Below are positions 8,380 to 16,056 of a DNA stretch of 57,203 nucleotides, piece after piece. Below the pieces are notes generated by a model. The model was given only the letters and a program-made list of their open reading frames with translations, had not been told where the DNA came from and did not search any database. Made by a program: the position numbers and the translations under genes. The DNA is from Deltaproteobacteria bacterium (GTDB lineage: Bacteria; Desulfobacterota; Dissulfuribacteria; Dissulfuribacterales; UBA3076), in the NCBI GenBank assembly GCA_018399745.1, contig JAGYNZ010000015.1, forward strand, positions 1 through 57,203. The letters run 5' to 3'. Every line of letters begins with the position of its first letter. Within the stretch, counting starts at the first letter, position 1.

Positions 8380-9831
8380 ATGCAATATAAACCAATACGA
8401 AATGTCTATAAATGCCACATGGAGGCTCTTACCCCTCTGCACGTGGGGTCAGGGGAGACCCTGAGGTCGGATTTCGATTTTTTTATTGATTCCGGGATGG
8501 TCCATCTCATCAATACTGCACATCTTTTCAGGAAAATAGAGAAAATGGGGTCGGATAAAATAGAGGAATTCACCATTGCGATTGAGGAGGAAAAGGCCCG
8601 AAACTGGCTCAAACAAAATGGCATAAACATGAAAGAGATTGCCGTCTCGTCATACCCCACCCCAAAGGGCAAAAAAAACCCCCGCGAAATACGCGCTCAT
8701 ATCAAGGATGGTTACGGTACGCCGTATCTGCCGGGCAGCTCTATCAAAGGAGCTCTTCGCACCGCTATCATCAGAAAACTGGCCAAAGAAAATAATAGCA
8801 AAATAAAAGGTGGCAGTAAAAATTTGAAATTTGCTGACCAGACACTGTGTGAATCACTACTTGGCAACGACGCGAAAAGCAACCTTATGCGGACATTAAC
8901 TGTGGGGGATTTTGCCATGGTTCAAGGCGGGATTGATTTGCATATGGTATGGGTAAATCGTTTAATATCACAAGAAAAGTTCGCGGTCAAATTTCCTCCT
9001 ATATATATTGAAGGTCCAACCAAAGCCGCCGTGGCAACAGGTACTATCTCTCTTGATGAATTCCTGCCGCGAAAAGACGCGGAAAAGAGATGTTTTAAAT
9101 TCAAGGCCCATCTGTCGCTCGACTGGCTGGTTGCCGCCTGCCGCGAGCTAACAAGTCATACAATAGAGACTGAGCTCGCTTTTTTAAAAGGCAAATCCGG
9201 AAAGCCGGTAGAGGACCTTGTCTCATTCTATCAATCTCTTGCCGAGGACCAGAAAAAACTTGGGAAAAATGAGGCAATCGTCCAAATGGCTTGGGGTGCA
9301 GGCTGGCGAGGCATGACGGGCCAATTACTGGCAGCTGAAGACATTACTGCCCAAATCCGCAAGGATTTTAACCTTGCGCCTAAATATATTAAATTTCCCT
9401 TTCCTAAAAGTCGTCGGGTTGTTGTCGCTAATGGCGCGGATATGCCCATGGGCTGGTCGAAAATTTCTTTTATCTCAAAGGAAGCACTGAGGCAGGAGGA
9501 GGAAGAGAGAAAACAACGGAAAATCATTCTAAAACAGGAGGAGGAAAAACGCCGTATCGAGTCGGAGAGATTAAATAAGGAAAGGGACATGCAAAATTTT
9601 AAAAATCGAGTCAACCAATGTCCGAACCTGGGTGGAGAAATTGACTTTTTTGTGCAACAGGTCCGGCAGCAGAAAAGTGGGGAAATACGGATGGAAATGT
9701 GCCATGCTCTGCTAGTAAAAGCAAATTCGCTCAAGAAAAAGCAGAAGTTCTCCAAAGCCATAGAAAGCAAAAAATCTTGGGCACTTCAACTCAGAGAATT
9801 GCTTGTTAATAACGGAATCTTAGTAGACTGA
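8380..9831 (+). CDS. csm5: Csm complex subunit Csm5 with charged coiled-coil C-terminal extension
   Basis: 483 residues. Csm5 caps the 3' end of the crRNA in the Csm complex and helps recruit maturation nucleases. The N-terminus (EALTPLHVGSGE) and the RAMP motif YLPGSSIKGALRTAI are characteristic. From about residue 368 the protein continues with a highly charged, predicted coiled-coil segment (EEEERKQRK and EEEKRRIESERLNKE) and a further helical stretch to the end. This makes it roughly 100 residues longer than a typical Csm5. The extension could tether another protein or RNA. The gene ends the csm cluster, before a 449-base gap. Confidence 0.93.
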   Translation: MQYKPIRNVYKCHMEALTPLHVGSGETLRSDFDFFIDSGMVHLINTAHLFRKIEKMGSDKIEEFTIAIEEEKARNWLKQNGINMKEIAVSSYPTPKGKKNPREIRAHIKDGYGTPYLPGSSIKGALRTAIIRKLAKENNSKIKGGSKNLKFADQTLCESLLGNDAKSNLMRTLTVGDFAMVQGGIDLHMVWVNRLISQEKFAVKFPPIYIEGPTKAAVATGTISLDEFLPRKDAEKRCFKFKAHLSLDWLVAACRELTSHTIETELAFLKGKSGKPVEDLVSFYQSLAEDQKKLGKNEAIVQMAWGAGWRGMTGQLLAAEDITAQIRKDFNLAPKYIKFPFPKSRRVVVANGADMPMGWSKISFISKEALRQEEEERKQRKIILKQEEEKRRIESERLNKERDMQNFKNRVNQCPNLGGEIDFFVQQVRQQKSGEIRMEMCHALLVKANSLKKKQKFSKAIESKKSWALQLRELLVNNGILVD

Positions 9832-10280
9832 TATGGAAATCATGCGCAATAAAATTGACAATGCACTAGTTTAAATTCCAATGTTTGCGAAGACCCATTT
9901 CATAGTCACCTTTTGCGGCTTGCTCAAGGAAGGGCGGTTGCGTGCTGCTTACAGCCTTGAGGTATTCAGAGCAAAGCCAAATCGGGGGCCAAACGACCAC
10001 ATTGGTTGATGAGTGACTCGATTCAAGCTTGTTACAGCTTCCCCGATGAATCGCTTCTGTCATCGATCCCTATTTGACGAAGGCGGTATGGAAGTTGAGC
10101 CATGTCGGGAAAGATGGTACCCATCAGGTGGAAGGCATTCAGGGCCAGAGGGAGGTCCAAAGGAATAATTTAGGAGGCCATCATTTGAGAACCTGAGTGA
10201 GTCAAGATATAATCAAAAGCATCTCATAAAGAGGCTAATGAGATTATGCTCGCCAAGCTGCAACCAGATAAAAAGAGACC
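9832..10280. other. Intergenic gap inside the CRISPR locus
   Basis: About 450 bases between csm5 and the MNT-HEPN pair. A minus-strand frame of 65 codons (9866-10063) contains a fairly protein-like stretch (VVWPPIWLCSEYLKAV), but I see no ribosome-binding site or recognisable domain; it may be the remnant of a decayed gene. An AGGAGG box at about 10171 is followed by no usable start. The gap interrupts the operon and may mark where the toxin-antitoxin pair was inserted. Confidence 0.35.
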
Positions 10281-10601
10281 ATGAAAGAACTCGAGGAAAA
10301 AGTTGCAAATCGTTTCAAATTTTTACTGTCACAGCACGTGCCGCTATATAGGGTAATAATATTCGGATCCCGCGCAAGAGGAGACGCTGATCCCGATTCC
10401 GACATGGATCTGCTTGTAATCCTGGACGGACCTGTTTCTGCAGATGCAAGAAAACATGTAAGTGATTGCGCCTGGGAAGCGGGTTTTAATCATGGTCTTG
10501 TCGTCTCTCCCATAGTTGTTTCCCGCCAGAGCTGGGAAAATGGTCCTGATCGATATTCCCTTCTCGCACAGGCAGTTGAGGAGGAGGGGATCGCTGTATG
10601 A
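10281..10601 (+). CDS. MNT-type nucleotidyltransferase (antitoxin of MNT-HEPN pair)
   Basis: 106-residue minimal nucleotidyltransferase. The signature IIFGSRARGDADPDSDMDL contains G-S and the D-x-D metal-binding pair. MntA-like proteins of this kind neutralise their HEPN partner, in the studied cases by adding nucleotides to it. Its stop overlaps the start of the HEPN gene (ATGA), so the two are translationally coupled. It sits between csm5 and the csm6-like gene, on the same strand as the cas genes. Family assignment is confident; an antitoxin role is inferred from the pairing. Confidence 0.88.
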   Translation: MKELEEKVANRFKFLLSQHVPLYRVIIFGSRARGDADPDSDMDLLVILDGPVSADARKHVSDCAWEAGFNHGLVVSPIVVSRQSWENGPDRYSLLAQAVEEEGIAV

Positions 10602-11002
10602 AAGATGACGAAATTCTTATTCTTATACAGTATAGGATAAAGCAGGCAGAAGAGTCGCTTGGGGACGCAAAGGCTCTTCTGAATGCGGGTCGCAGCCCAC
10701 GGAGCATCATTAATCGATCTTACTATGCCATGTTTTATGCCGTACTCGCTCTGTTGCAGAAAATCGGAAAGGTTCCGCATAAGCATAGTGGAGTGATCAG
10801 TCTTTTTGATACTGAATATGTCATGAAGGGTCTGTTTTCAAAGGAACTCTCCAGGGATCTCCATGATATTTTTAATCTAAGGCAGATGTCCGATTATCAG
10901 GTCATTGATCCTGTGACATTAGATGATGCCCAAAAAGCCTTGAAACGATCGGAAAGTTTCGTTAAAGCTGTCAGAAAACACCTGATGCCGAAGGACAAAT
11001 AA
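10598..11002 (+). CDS. HEPN domain protein (toxin of MNT-HEPN pair), UPF0332 type
   Basis: 134-residue helical protein matching the HEPN subgroup with NRSYYAMFYAVLALL, then KHSGVISLF and LRQMSDYQ. HEPN proteins paired with minimal nucleotidyltransferases act as toxins, often RNases. I do not see a clear R-x4-6-H RNase motif, so activity may rest on other residues or the protein may be a non-nuclease member. It overlaps the nucleotidyltransferase gene by four bases. Its placement within a type III CRISPR locus, next to two other HEPN-containing ribonucleases, is notable. Confidence 0.87.
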   Translation: MKDDEILILIQYRIKQAEESLGDAKALLNAGRSPRSIINRSYYAMFYAVLALLQKIGKVPHKHSGVISLFDTEYVMKGLFSKELSRDLHDIFNLRQMSDYQVIDPVTLDDAQKALKRSESFVKAVRKHLMPKDK

Positions 11003-11136
11003 TAAGAAAATCAGTAGAGGCTTCCAAGAAAGGATTGCTTATGCAACGGCATTAATGTCAGCAGAATGCGCATGTTAAGTTTTGAGGCTGATGGGTATTT
11101 TATGGGAGAGAAATGGTATAGAGGAATTTTGCAGCC

Positions 11137-12384
11137 ATGAAAAAAATCCTGATTGTGACAGTTGGAGGGTCTTGTGCGCCTGTTATTAACGCTGCCCGAA
11201 CGGGCGGTTATAACCATGTTTTTTTTGTATGTTCCACAGGTTCCAGAGGAAGCGAAAAAACAGTTGATGGAGAGGGGGAACCATGCGAGGGGATACGAAG
11301 CGATCGGTCGGATAAATCTATCGTTGCTCAAACCGGGCTTTCAGACGATCAATATACGAAATGGACCCTTGAGGACATAGATAACCTTGGGGTATGCTAT
11401 CAACGCCTCAAGGAACTGAGGGCTGCTATTTATCAAACCTTTGGGCATGAGACCGAGATAGTGGCAAACTACACTGGTGGCACCAAGACCATGTCAATAG
11501 CTTTAAGTATGGCAGCTTTGGCAAGTGGCTGGGGGCTACAGGTAAATCGCGGACCAAGAATTGATTTAGTCAAGGTCCGTCATGGTGACGCACCTGTATT
11601 CGCCGCCATGTCAGACATTTATGAAGATCAGTATGCTATTCTTGTAAAACAAGCCCTTAGTCGTTATGACTGCGGACTTACGTCAGTGCTTGCCCTTGAT
11701 CTTCTCAGAATGAACCTGTCTTCCGACAGTCAACGAAATTGGGCAGATATCTATGCCGTAGCTGCCGGTTTTAATTTTTGGGATTTATTTGATCATTCTA
11801 AAGCCATAGAACATCTTATGCCTTTCGGTCGCTATTATTCGAATTATCTGGTGGCCTTAAAAAAACTTACCGGCCAGGAGAAAGGCAATGGCTACGAGGC
11901 GGTCTCTGACCTCCTGAACAATGCGGAAAGACGTGCATCACAGGACAGGTTTGACGATGCGGTTGCTAGACTCTACCGTGCCACTGAGATGGTAGCCCAA
12001 ATTCGCCTGTTCAAAAAATACGAATTGGACAGCAAAAAGTTAACCCTCAATAATATACCGGAAAACCTTCGTTCAGAGTACGAGCCCTTTGTCCGTGACA
12101 ATGGAAAAGTCCTGTTGGGGCTCCGTGAGTCCTTCGGCTTGTTGAATCGTCTTAATGACCCGGTGGGTAGGCTGTTTGAGACGAAAAGCAATGCGGTGAT
12201 TGATGGACTGAAAACACGAAATAATTCAATATTAGCTCATGGGATTAAACCTGTGGATCGGGAAGGCTATGAAAAGGTATGGGAGACCCTTCATGGCTTT
12301 ATTTCTGAAGCCTTGGATTTGGCCGAGGGTCGCCTGGATGTGCCACAATTCCCCCGTGACTTACCCATGCTTGCAGAAGCTTAG
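11137..12384 (+). CDS. CARF-HEPN protein, Csm6-like (TIGR02710 type)
   Basis: 415 residues. The N-terminal CARF domain opens with KKILIVTVGGSCAPVI, a Rossmann strand-loop, and has the ligand-binding signature NYTGGTKTMS. The C-terminal part is helical and ends with RNNSILAH, an R-x6-H HEPN RNase motif. This is the architecture of Csm6, the ribonuclease activated by cyclic oligoadenylate from Cas10. It is a second effector of this type in the locus and is not closely similar in sequence to the CARF protein near cas6. It follows the MNT-HEPN pair and precedes the primase-like gene. Exact family naming is by recall of motif and layout. Confidence 0.87.
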   Translation: MKKILIVTVGGSCAPVINAARTGGYNHVFFVCSTGSRGSEKTVDGEGEPCEGIRSDRSDKSIVAQTGLSDDQYTKWTLEDIDNLGVCYQRLKELRAAIYQTFGHETEIVANYTGGTKTMSIALSMAALASGWGLQVNRGPRIDLVKVRHGDAPVFAAMSDIYEDQYAILVKQALSRYDCGLTSVLALDLLRMNLSSDSQRNWADIYAVAAGFNFWDLFDHSKAIEHLMPFGRYYSNYLVALKKLTGQEKGNGYEAVSDLLNNAERRASQDRFDDAVARLYRATEMVAQIRLFKKYELDSKKLTLNNIPENLRSEYEPFVRDNGKVLLGLRESFGLLNRLNDPVGRLFETKSNAVIDGLKTRNNSILAHGIKPVDREGYEKVWETLHGFISEALDLAEGRLDVPQFPRDLPMLAEA

Positions 12385-12410
12385 TTAGTGGACCTCCGAC
12401 TTGCCAAGTC

Positions 12411-14135
12411 ATGTATGTTCAAGCCAGAAAGTTATTGGAGCAAGGCTTTGAAGACCGGGTCAGGGATATCTATCTCCATGGCCGATCAAAGAAGGGACAA
12501 TCGGCACAGGACTATGCCGCCTGGGCCAGGATTGGTGAAGAACTGGATTTGCTTTCTCAGGCCAGAGAAGACTGGCAGCGGGCCTTATCTGTAACTCCTC
12601 ATTTCTGCGCTGATTACTGCATAGGTCTGGCCAGGGTGCTGACACAGTTGAATGAGCAACCTGAGCGCGTTGTTCGACTACTCCAAAATGTCATTTCAAA
12701 AGAACCGGATCGCCCTGAACCCAGAACGATGCTTGCTCAGGTCTATCGCTCTCTTGGCTGGGACCAAGCTGCGCGGTGTCTTGATCAGGAAAAAAATCGA
12801 TCGGATAAAAAGATCGGACCTCGGAGGTTTCCCCGTGATTTGGATCAGCAGATCCTGGACCTATTCCTCAAGTTATTTGGCGGCAAGGAGGTAGGTTATG
12901 CCGAAGAGGTTATGAATTCCGAAACCGGAGCAGTGAATCTCGTGCATAAAGAGACCCCTATGGGCAGAGGCGATGTCAAAGAGCATTTATTGGGACATAG
13001 AAGCCTGGCATGGTATCCGTTGAGGAGCGATTTAACGGTCAGCATCATAACTTTTATGTACCATCTCAAAACAGCCGGTCTAAAAGACGTTGGCCCCAGG
13101 ACACGGTCCGAACTCCTTTGGAATTCCGCATGGGAAGGATTCAGGTATCTGAAAGCAAGGGGCCTGCCGGTAGTGCTCGAAGACTGCCCGGGTCTATCAG
13201 CTCGTATTTGGGTCTTTCTGGAAAAGCCCTGCCACTTCTTAATGACCAGACGAATGGCAAAACTATTGGTGCAGAAGTTGCCTTTTCCCCGTTCCGGAGT
13301 CAGCCTATGTCCGCTTCTTCCAACTGTAGCCCGGGGAATGAAATGGGAAGAGCAAGCACATCCAATGCCGCTCGGTGTTGATAAACGATCAGGTATAAGG
13401 CGCTGGTTTTTAGATGAACAGACAAAGGAGCCCGCACCAGACCAGCTCCTGTTCTTACACCGGATTGTTTGCATTAATCCCAGCCGGTTGAGGCAGATAG
13501 TGCAAAAAATTGAGTTCGGCGGCGACTTCAGACCGTTCGCTGATTTGGATCAACAGTCGCTTGATCTCCTCCTGTCAAAGTGTCCGGTCATTAAAACCAT
13601 TGGGGATAAGGCAGCGGCCGGGCGTATTCTGAACCGTAAGGAAAAGGTGGCTGTCTTTTATACAATAGGATTTCTGGATCAAGACAATAGTCTTCTTCAT
13701 AGGTTTCTGAACCCTTGTCCAGACTATCGTTATAAAGCAGTTGCCAGACAGGCTAAAAATATCCATCCTCGGCCAATCAGTTGTCTCAAGCTACGCTCCT
13801 CACTACCAGAGATCACCGCCTCAGTTGATTGTAACTGCCTTTTCGGGCCTGACCAACTTTCAGACGGCCGATATCCGTCACCTTTGCTTCATGTCAATCC
13901 AATGCTGGTTCCCACTGAGGACGAGCGCTTGAGCATTCAGCGTTCCACAGTAAAGGAACTTGGCAGACACTACCTGAACATCAGCCAGGAGATATCCTCA
14001 CTTGAGAAACGACGCGATATATTGGCCAGGGAATTGGCTGAAGGCCTGAGCAGAAAAAGCAGGCCGTGGACAAAGGTGAATGGCAGTATTCTGAGCCTGG
14101 AAAATGATGGCAATATAAGGATTTCATCAATATGA
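12411..14135 (+). CDS. CRISPR-associated primase-polymerase-like protein (CAPP type), apparently inactivated
   Basis: 574 residues. Residues ~35-125 look like tetratricopeptide repeats. Residues ~150-400 align by eye with the archaeo-eukaryotic primase domain of TOTE/CAPP proteins (FGGKEVGYAEE, HLLGHRSLAWYPLRSDL, then GLPVVLEDCPGLSARIWVFLE). The C-terminal part resembles a primase C-terminal domain with cysteines (ISCLKL, DCNCLF). CAPPs next to cas1-cas2 have been linked to spacer acquisition. The catalytic positions are unusual here: where family members have hhhDhD, this one has SIITFMYHL (211-219); the motif II histidine is arginine (SARIW, 263-267); and no aspartate is seen in the motif III region (LPFPRSG). 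It overlaps cas1 by ATGA. Confidence 0.8.
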   Translation: MYVQARKLLEQGFEDRVRDIYLHGRSKKGQSAQDYAAWARIGEELDLLSQAREDWQRALSVTPHFCADYCIGLARVLTQLNEQPERVVRLLQNVISKEPDRPEPRTMLAQVYRSLGWDQAARCLDQEKNRSDKKIGPRRFPRDLDQQILDLFLKLFGGKEVGYAEEVMNSETGAVNLVHKETPMGRGDVKEHLLGHRSLAWYPLRSDLTVSIITFMYHLKTAGLKDVGPRTRSELLWNSAWEGFRYLKARGLPVVLEDCPGLSARIWVFLEKPCHFLMTRRMAKLLVQKLPFPRSGVSLCPLLPTVARGMKWEEQAHPMPLGVDKRSGIRRWFLDEQTKEPAPDQLLFLHRIVCINPSRLRQIVQKIEFGGDFRPFADLDQQSLDLLLSKCPVIKTIGDKAAAGRILNRKEKVAVFYTIGFLDQDNSLLHRFLNPCPDYRYKAVARQAKNIHPRPISCLKLRSSLPEITASVDCNCLFGPDQLSDGRYPSPLLHVNPMLVPTEDERLSIQRSTVKELGRHYLNISQEISSLEKRRDILARELAEGLSRKSRPWTKVNGSILSLENDGNIRISSI

Positions 14136-15178
14136 GCGTCTTGTATCTGCTTGAACCACAGAGCATAGTTCATAAAGAAGGAGGACGCCTGGTTGTAAAA
14201 AAGGGCAAGGACACGCTGCACAGCGTGCATATTTTCCGTCTGGATCAGGTAGTCATCATGGGACCTGTTATCGTCACTCCTGCTGTTATCAGAATCCTCC
14301 TTCAGGAAGGGATTGACACGGTCTTCATGAGTCGTCGCGGCTATTATTATGGACGGCTTCAAGGTCCAGAGAGCAAAAACATAGTCCTGAGAAGGGATCA
14401 ATTCGATCGACTCACTGATCCTGATTTTGTCCTCAGCACAGCAAAGGCATTAGTCAAAGGCAAACTCAGGAACCAAAGGGCTTTGCTCCAGCGCCTCATG
14501 AGAAATCAGAAAGGCCTTGATCTTAAAAAACCCGTTGATAGCATAGGACGCCTTGCAGATCTTGCGAACTCTGCAGTCGACTTGGACGAACTCAGAGGTT
14601 ATGAAGGTCAGGCGGCCGCTACCTATTTTCCTGCATGGGGCAAAGGGATCAAAGTTGAGGGTCTGAAATTCAGCCGGCGGGTCCGCCGCCCTCCAAAAGA
14701 TCCAGTGAATGCACTGCTCAGCCTCGGATACACGTTACTCCTTAATAATGTCCTGGCAGCAGCTCATTCCACAGGTCTTGACCCATATCTTGGAGCACTC
14801 CATGCCGTGGACTACGGCAGGCCCAGTCTAGCCCTGGATCTTATGGAGGAATGGAGGCCCCTTATTATCGATACCTTGGTACTGAGCGTCTTTAACCTGG
14901 GCGTATTGACAGGCAAAGATTTCACCGCCAATCCAGCGCAATACGAAAATGACTCAGGAGATGAGGAATTTGATGGCAAAGGTCTAGGAACCTACCTCAT
15001 AGATGCCGGCTGGCGGAAATATATCGGGCAGCTTGAAAGGCGTATGGCAACGGAGGTGACCTTTCATCTGAATGACCAGCATCTAAGTTACCGTGACGCT
15101 ATTCGGCAACAGGTCCGTCATTTTGCAAGCTATATTCGAGGTGATTCGGATATCTATCAACCGATGCCTCTGCGTTGA
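14132..15178 (+). CDS. cas1: CRISPR integrase Cas1
   Basis: 348 residues. Cas1 with Cas2 inserts new spacers at the leader end of the array. The metal-binding residues are in place: a glutamate in RGYEGQAAATYF, the histidine in LGALHAVDYGRPSLALDL and the acidic residue in the following MEEWRPL. The N-terminal beta domain begins LYLLEPQSIVHKEGG. There is no fused reverse transcriptase or Cas6 domain. The start codon overlaps the stop of the primase-like gene, so the adaptation genes are coupled to it. Cas4 is absent, as usual for type III. Confidence 0.97.
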   Translation: MSVLYLLEPQSIVHKEGGRLVVKKGKDTLHSVHIFRLDQVVIMGPVIVTPAVIRILLQEGIDTVFMSRRGYYYGRLQGPESKNIVLRRDQFDRLTDPDFVLSTAKALVKGKLRNQRALLQRLMRNQKGLDLKKPVDSIGRLADLANSAVDLDELRGYEGQAAATYFPAWGKGIKVEGLKFSRRVRRPPKDPVNALLSLGYTLLLNNVLAAAHSTGLDPYLGALHAVDYGRPSLALDLMEEWRPLIIDTLVLSVFNLGVLTGKDFTANPAQYENDSGDEEFDGKGLGTYLIDAGWRKYIGQLERRMATEVTFHLNDQHLSYRDAIRQQVRHFASYIRGDSDIYQPMPLR

Positions 15179-15189
15179 GGTAAAGAAAA

Positions 15190-15468
15190 ATGTATGTCCT
15201 GATTTCCTATGATATTGTTGATGACAGACGTCGCCTAAAGGTAATGAAATTTTTGAAAGACTTCGGAAAGAGAGTGCAATTAAGCATGTTTGAATGTCAT
15301 CTGACCGAGGAACAGCTTGTTTTTGTTCGATCAGGGGTACGTGACCTTATAAATCATCGTAAAGATCGCATACGGTATTGGCCTATCTGCAAAACCTGCG
15401 CCGCCCGTGTGGAGGTAGATGGCTGGGGCGAAGTGCAGGAAGAAGAAGAGAGTTTTGCGATAGTTTGA
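15190..15468 (+). CDS. cas2: Cas2, first copy
   Basis: 92 residues starting MYVLISYDIVDDRRR, the ferredoxin-like fold of Cas2 with its conserved aspartate after the first strand. Cas2 dimers bridge two Cas1 dimers in the integration complex. A C-x2-C pair (CKTC) is near the C-terminus. GAGG lies before the start, and the gene follows cas1 by 11 bases. It is one of two tandem cas2 genes that differ clearly in sequence. Confidence 0.95.
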   Translation: MYVLISYDIVDDRRRLKVMKFLKDFGKRVQLSMFECHLTEEQLVFVRSGVRDLINHRKDRIRYWPICKTCAARVEVDGWGEVQEEEESFAIV

Positions 15469-15480
15469 CAAGGTGACAGC

Positions 15481-15774
15481 ATGGGCAGCAGAACATCTTA
15501 CATGGTCATTAGTTATGATATCAGTGATCCAAAAAGGCTGAATAAGATCGCGAAGATCATGAAGAATTATGCAACCAGGGTCCTTTACAGCGTATTTGAG
15601 GGCGAACTAAACTGGAGCCAAGAGCAGAGAATGCGTCGAGAGGTTGTCCAGGTGCTGGATGTTGAAGAGGATAGTGTCAGGTATTATCACTTATGCAGAC
15701 GATGCAAGGACCGAATTCTGACAAATGGTATTAAAGTGCCCCTTCAGGAGGAAAAAGATTTTGAGATTATATAG
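15481..15774 (+). CDS. cas2: Cas2, second copy
   Basis: 97 residues (SYMVISYDISDPKRLNKIAK), again Cas2 with the strand-Asp motif and a C-x2-C pair (CRRC). It shares the fold-defining positions with the upstream Cas2 (RVLYSVFEGEL versus RVQLSMFECHL) but is otherwise diverged, so this is not a recent duplication. AAGGTGA precedes the start 12 bases after the first cas2. The two proteins could form a heterodimer within one Cas1-Cas2 complex; that is inference. It is the last cas gene before the leader. Confidence 0.95.
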   Translation: MGSRTSYMVISYDISDPKRLNKIAKIMKNYATRVLYSVFEGELNWSQEQRMRREVVQVLDVEEDSVRYYHLCRRCKDRILTNGIKVPLQEEKDFEII

Positions 15775-16056
15775 GATTCTTATGTTTCCTCCGACTATGA
15801 ATGTTTGGAACATTTGGCATAAATTTGAGATGCCTTATATGGCGCGAACCTGAGTCGCTGCTTGCATATTAGTAATATGCTGATTTTAGAGCTAATTTTG
15901 GACTATCATTTTCCTAATTAGCGATAGGAATTCTTATGAAAAAACAGTATTTTGGAGTTAGAACAGAATGCTTTTGTACAAGCTTTGGAGAGGCAGCTCC
16001 CGGTTCTCGCAGACTGTTAACCAACAAAGGGATTTGTCGCACAATTTTAAGGGACT
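15775..16056 (+). promoter_or_regulatory. CRISPR leader
   Basis: 282 bases between the second cas2 and the first repeat, AT-rich in its centre as expected for a leader that carries the array promoter and the integration site. It holds a perfect 17-base palindrome (GCATATTA-G-TAATATGC, 15864-15880) and a spaced inverted repeat, GCTAATT at 15891-15897 with AATTAGC at 15916-15922. Either could bind a protein that guides integration or transcription. A 44-codon frame at 15936-16070 running into the first repeat is not called. Confidence 0.7.
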
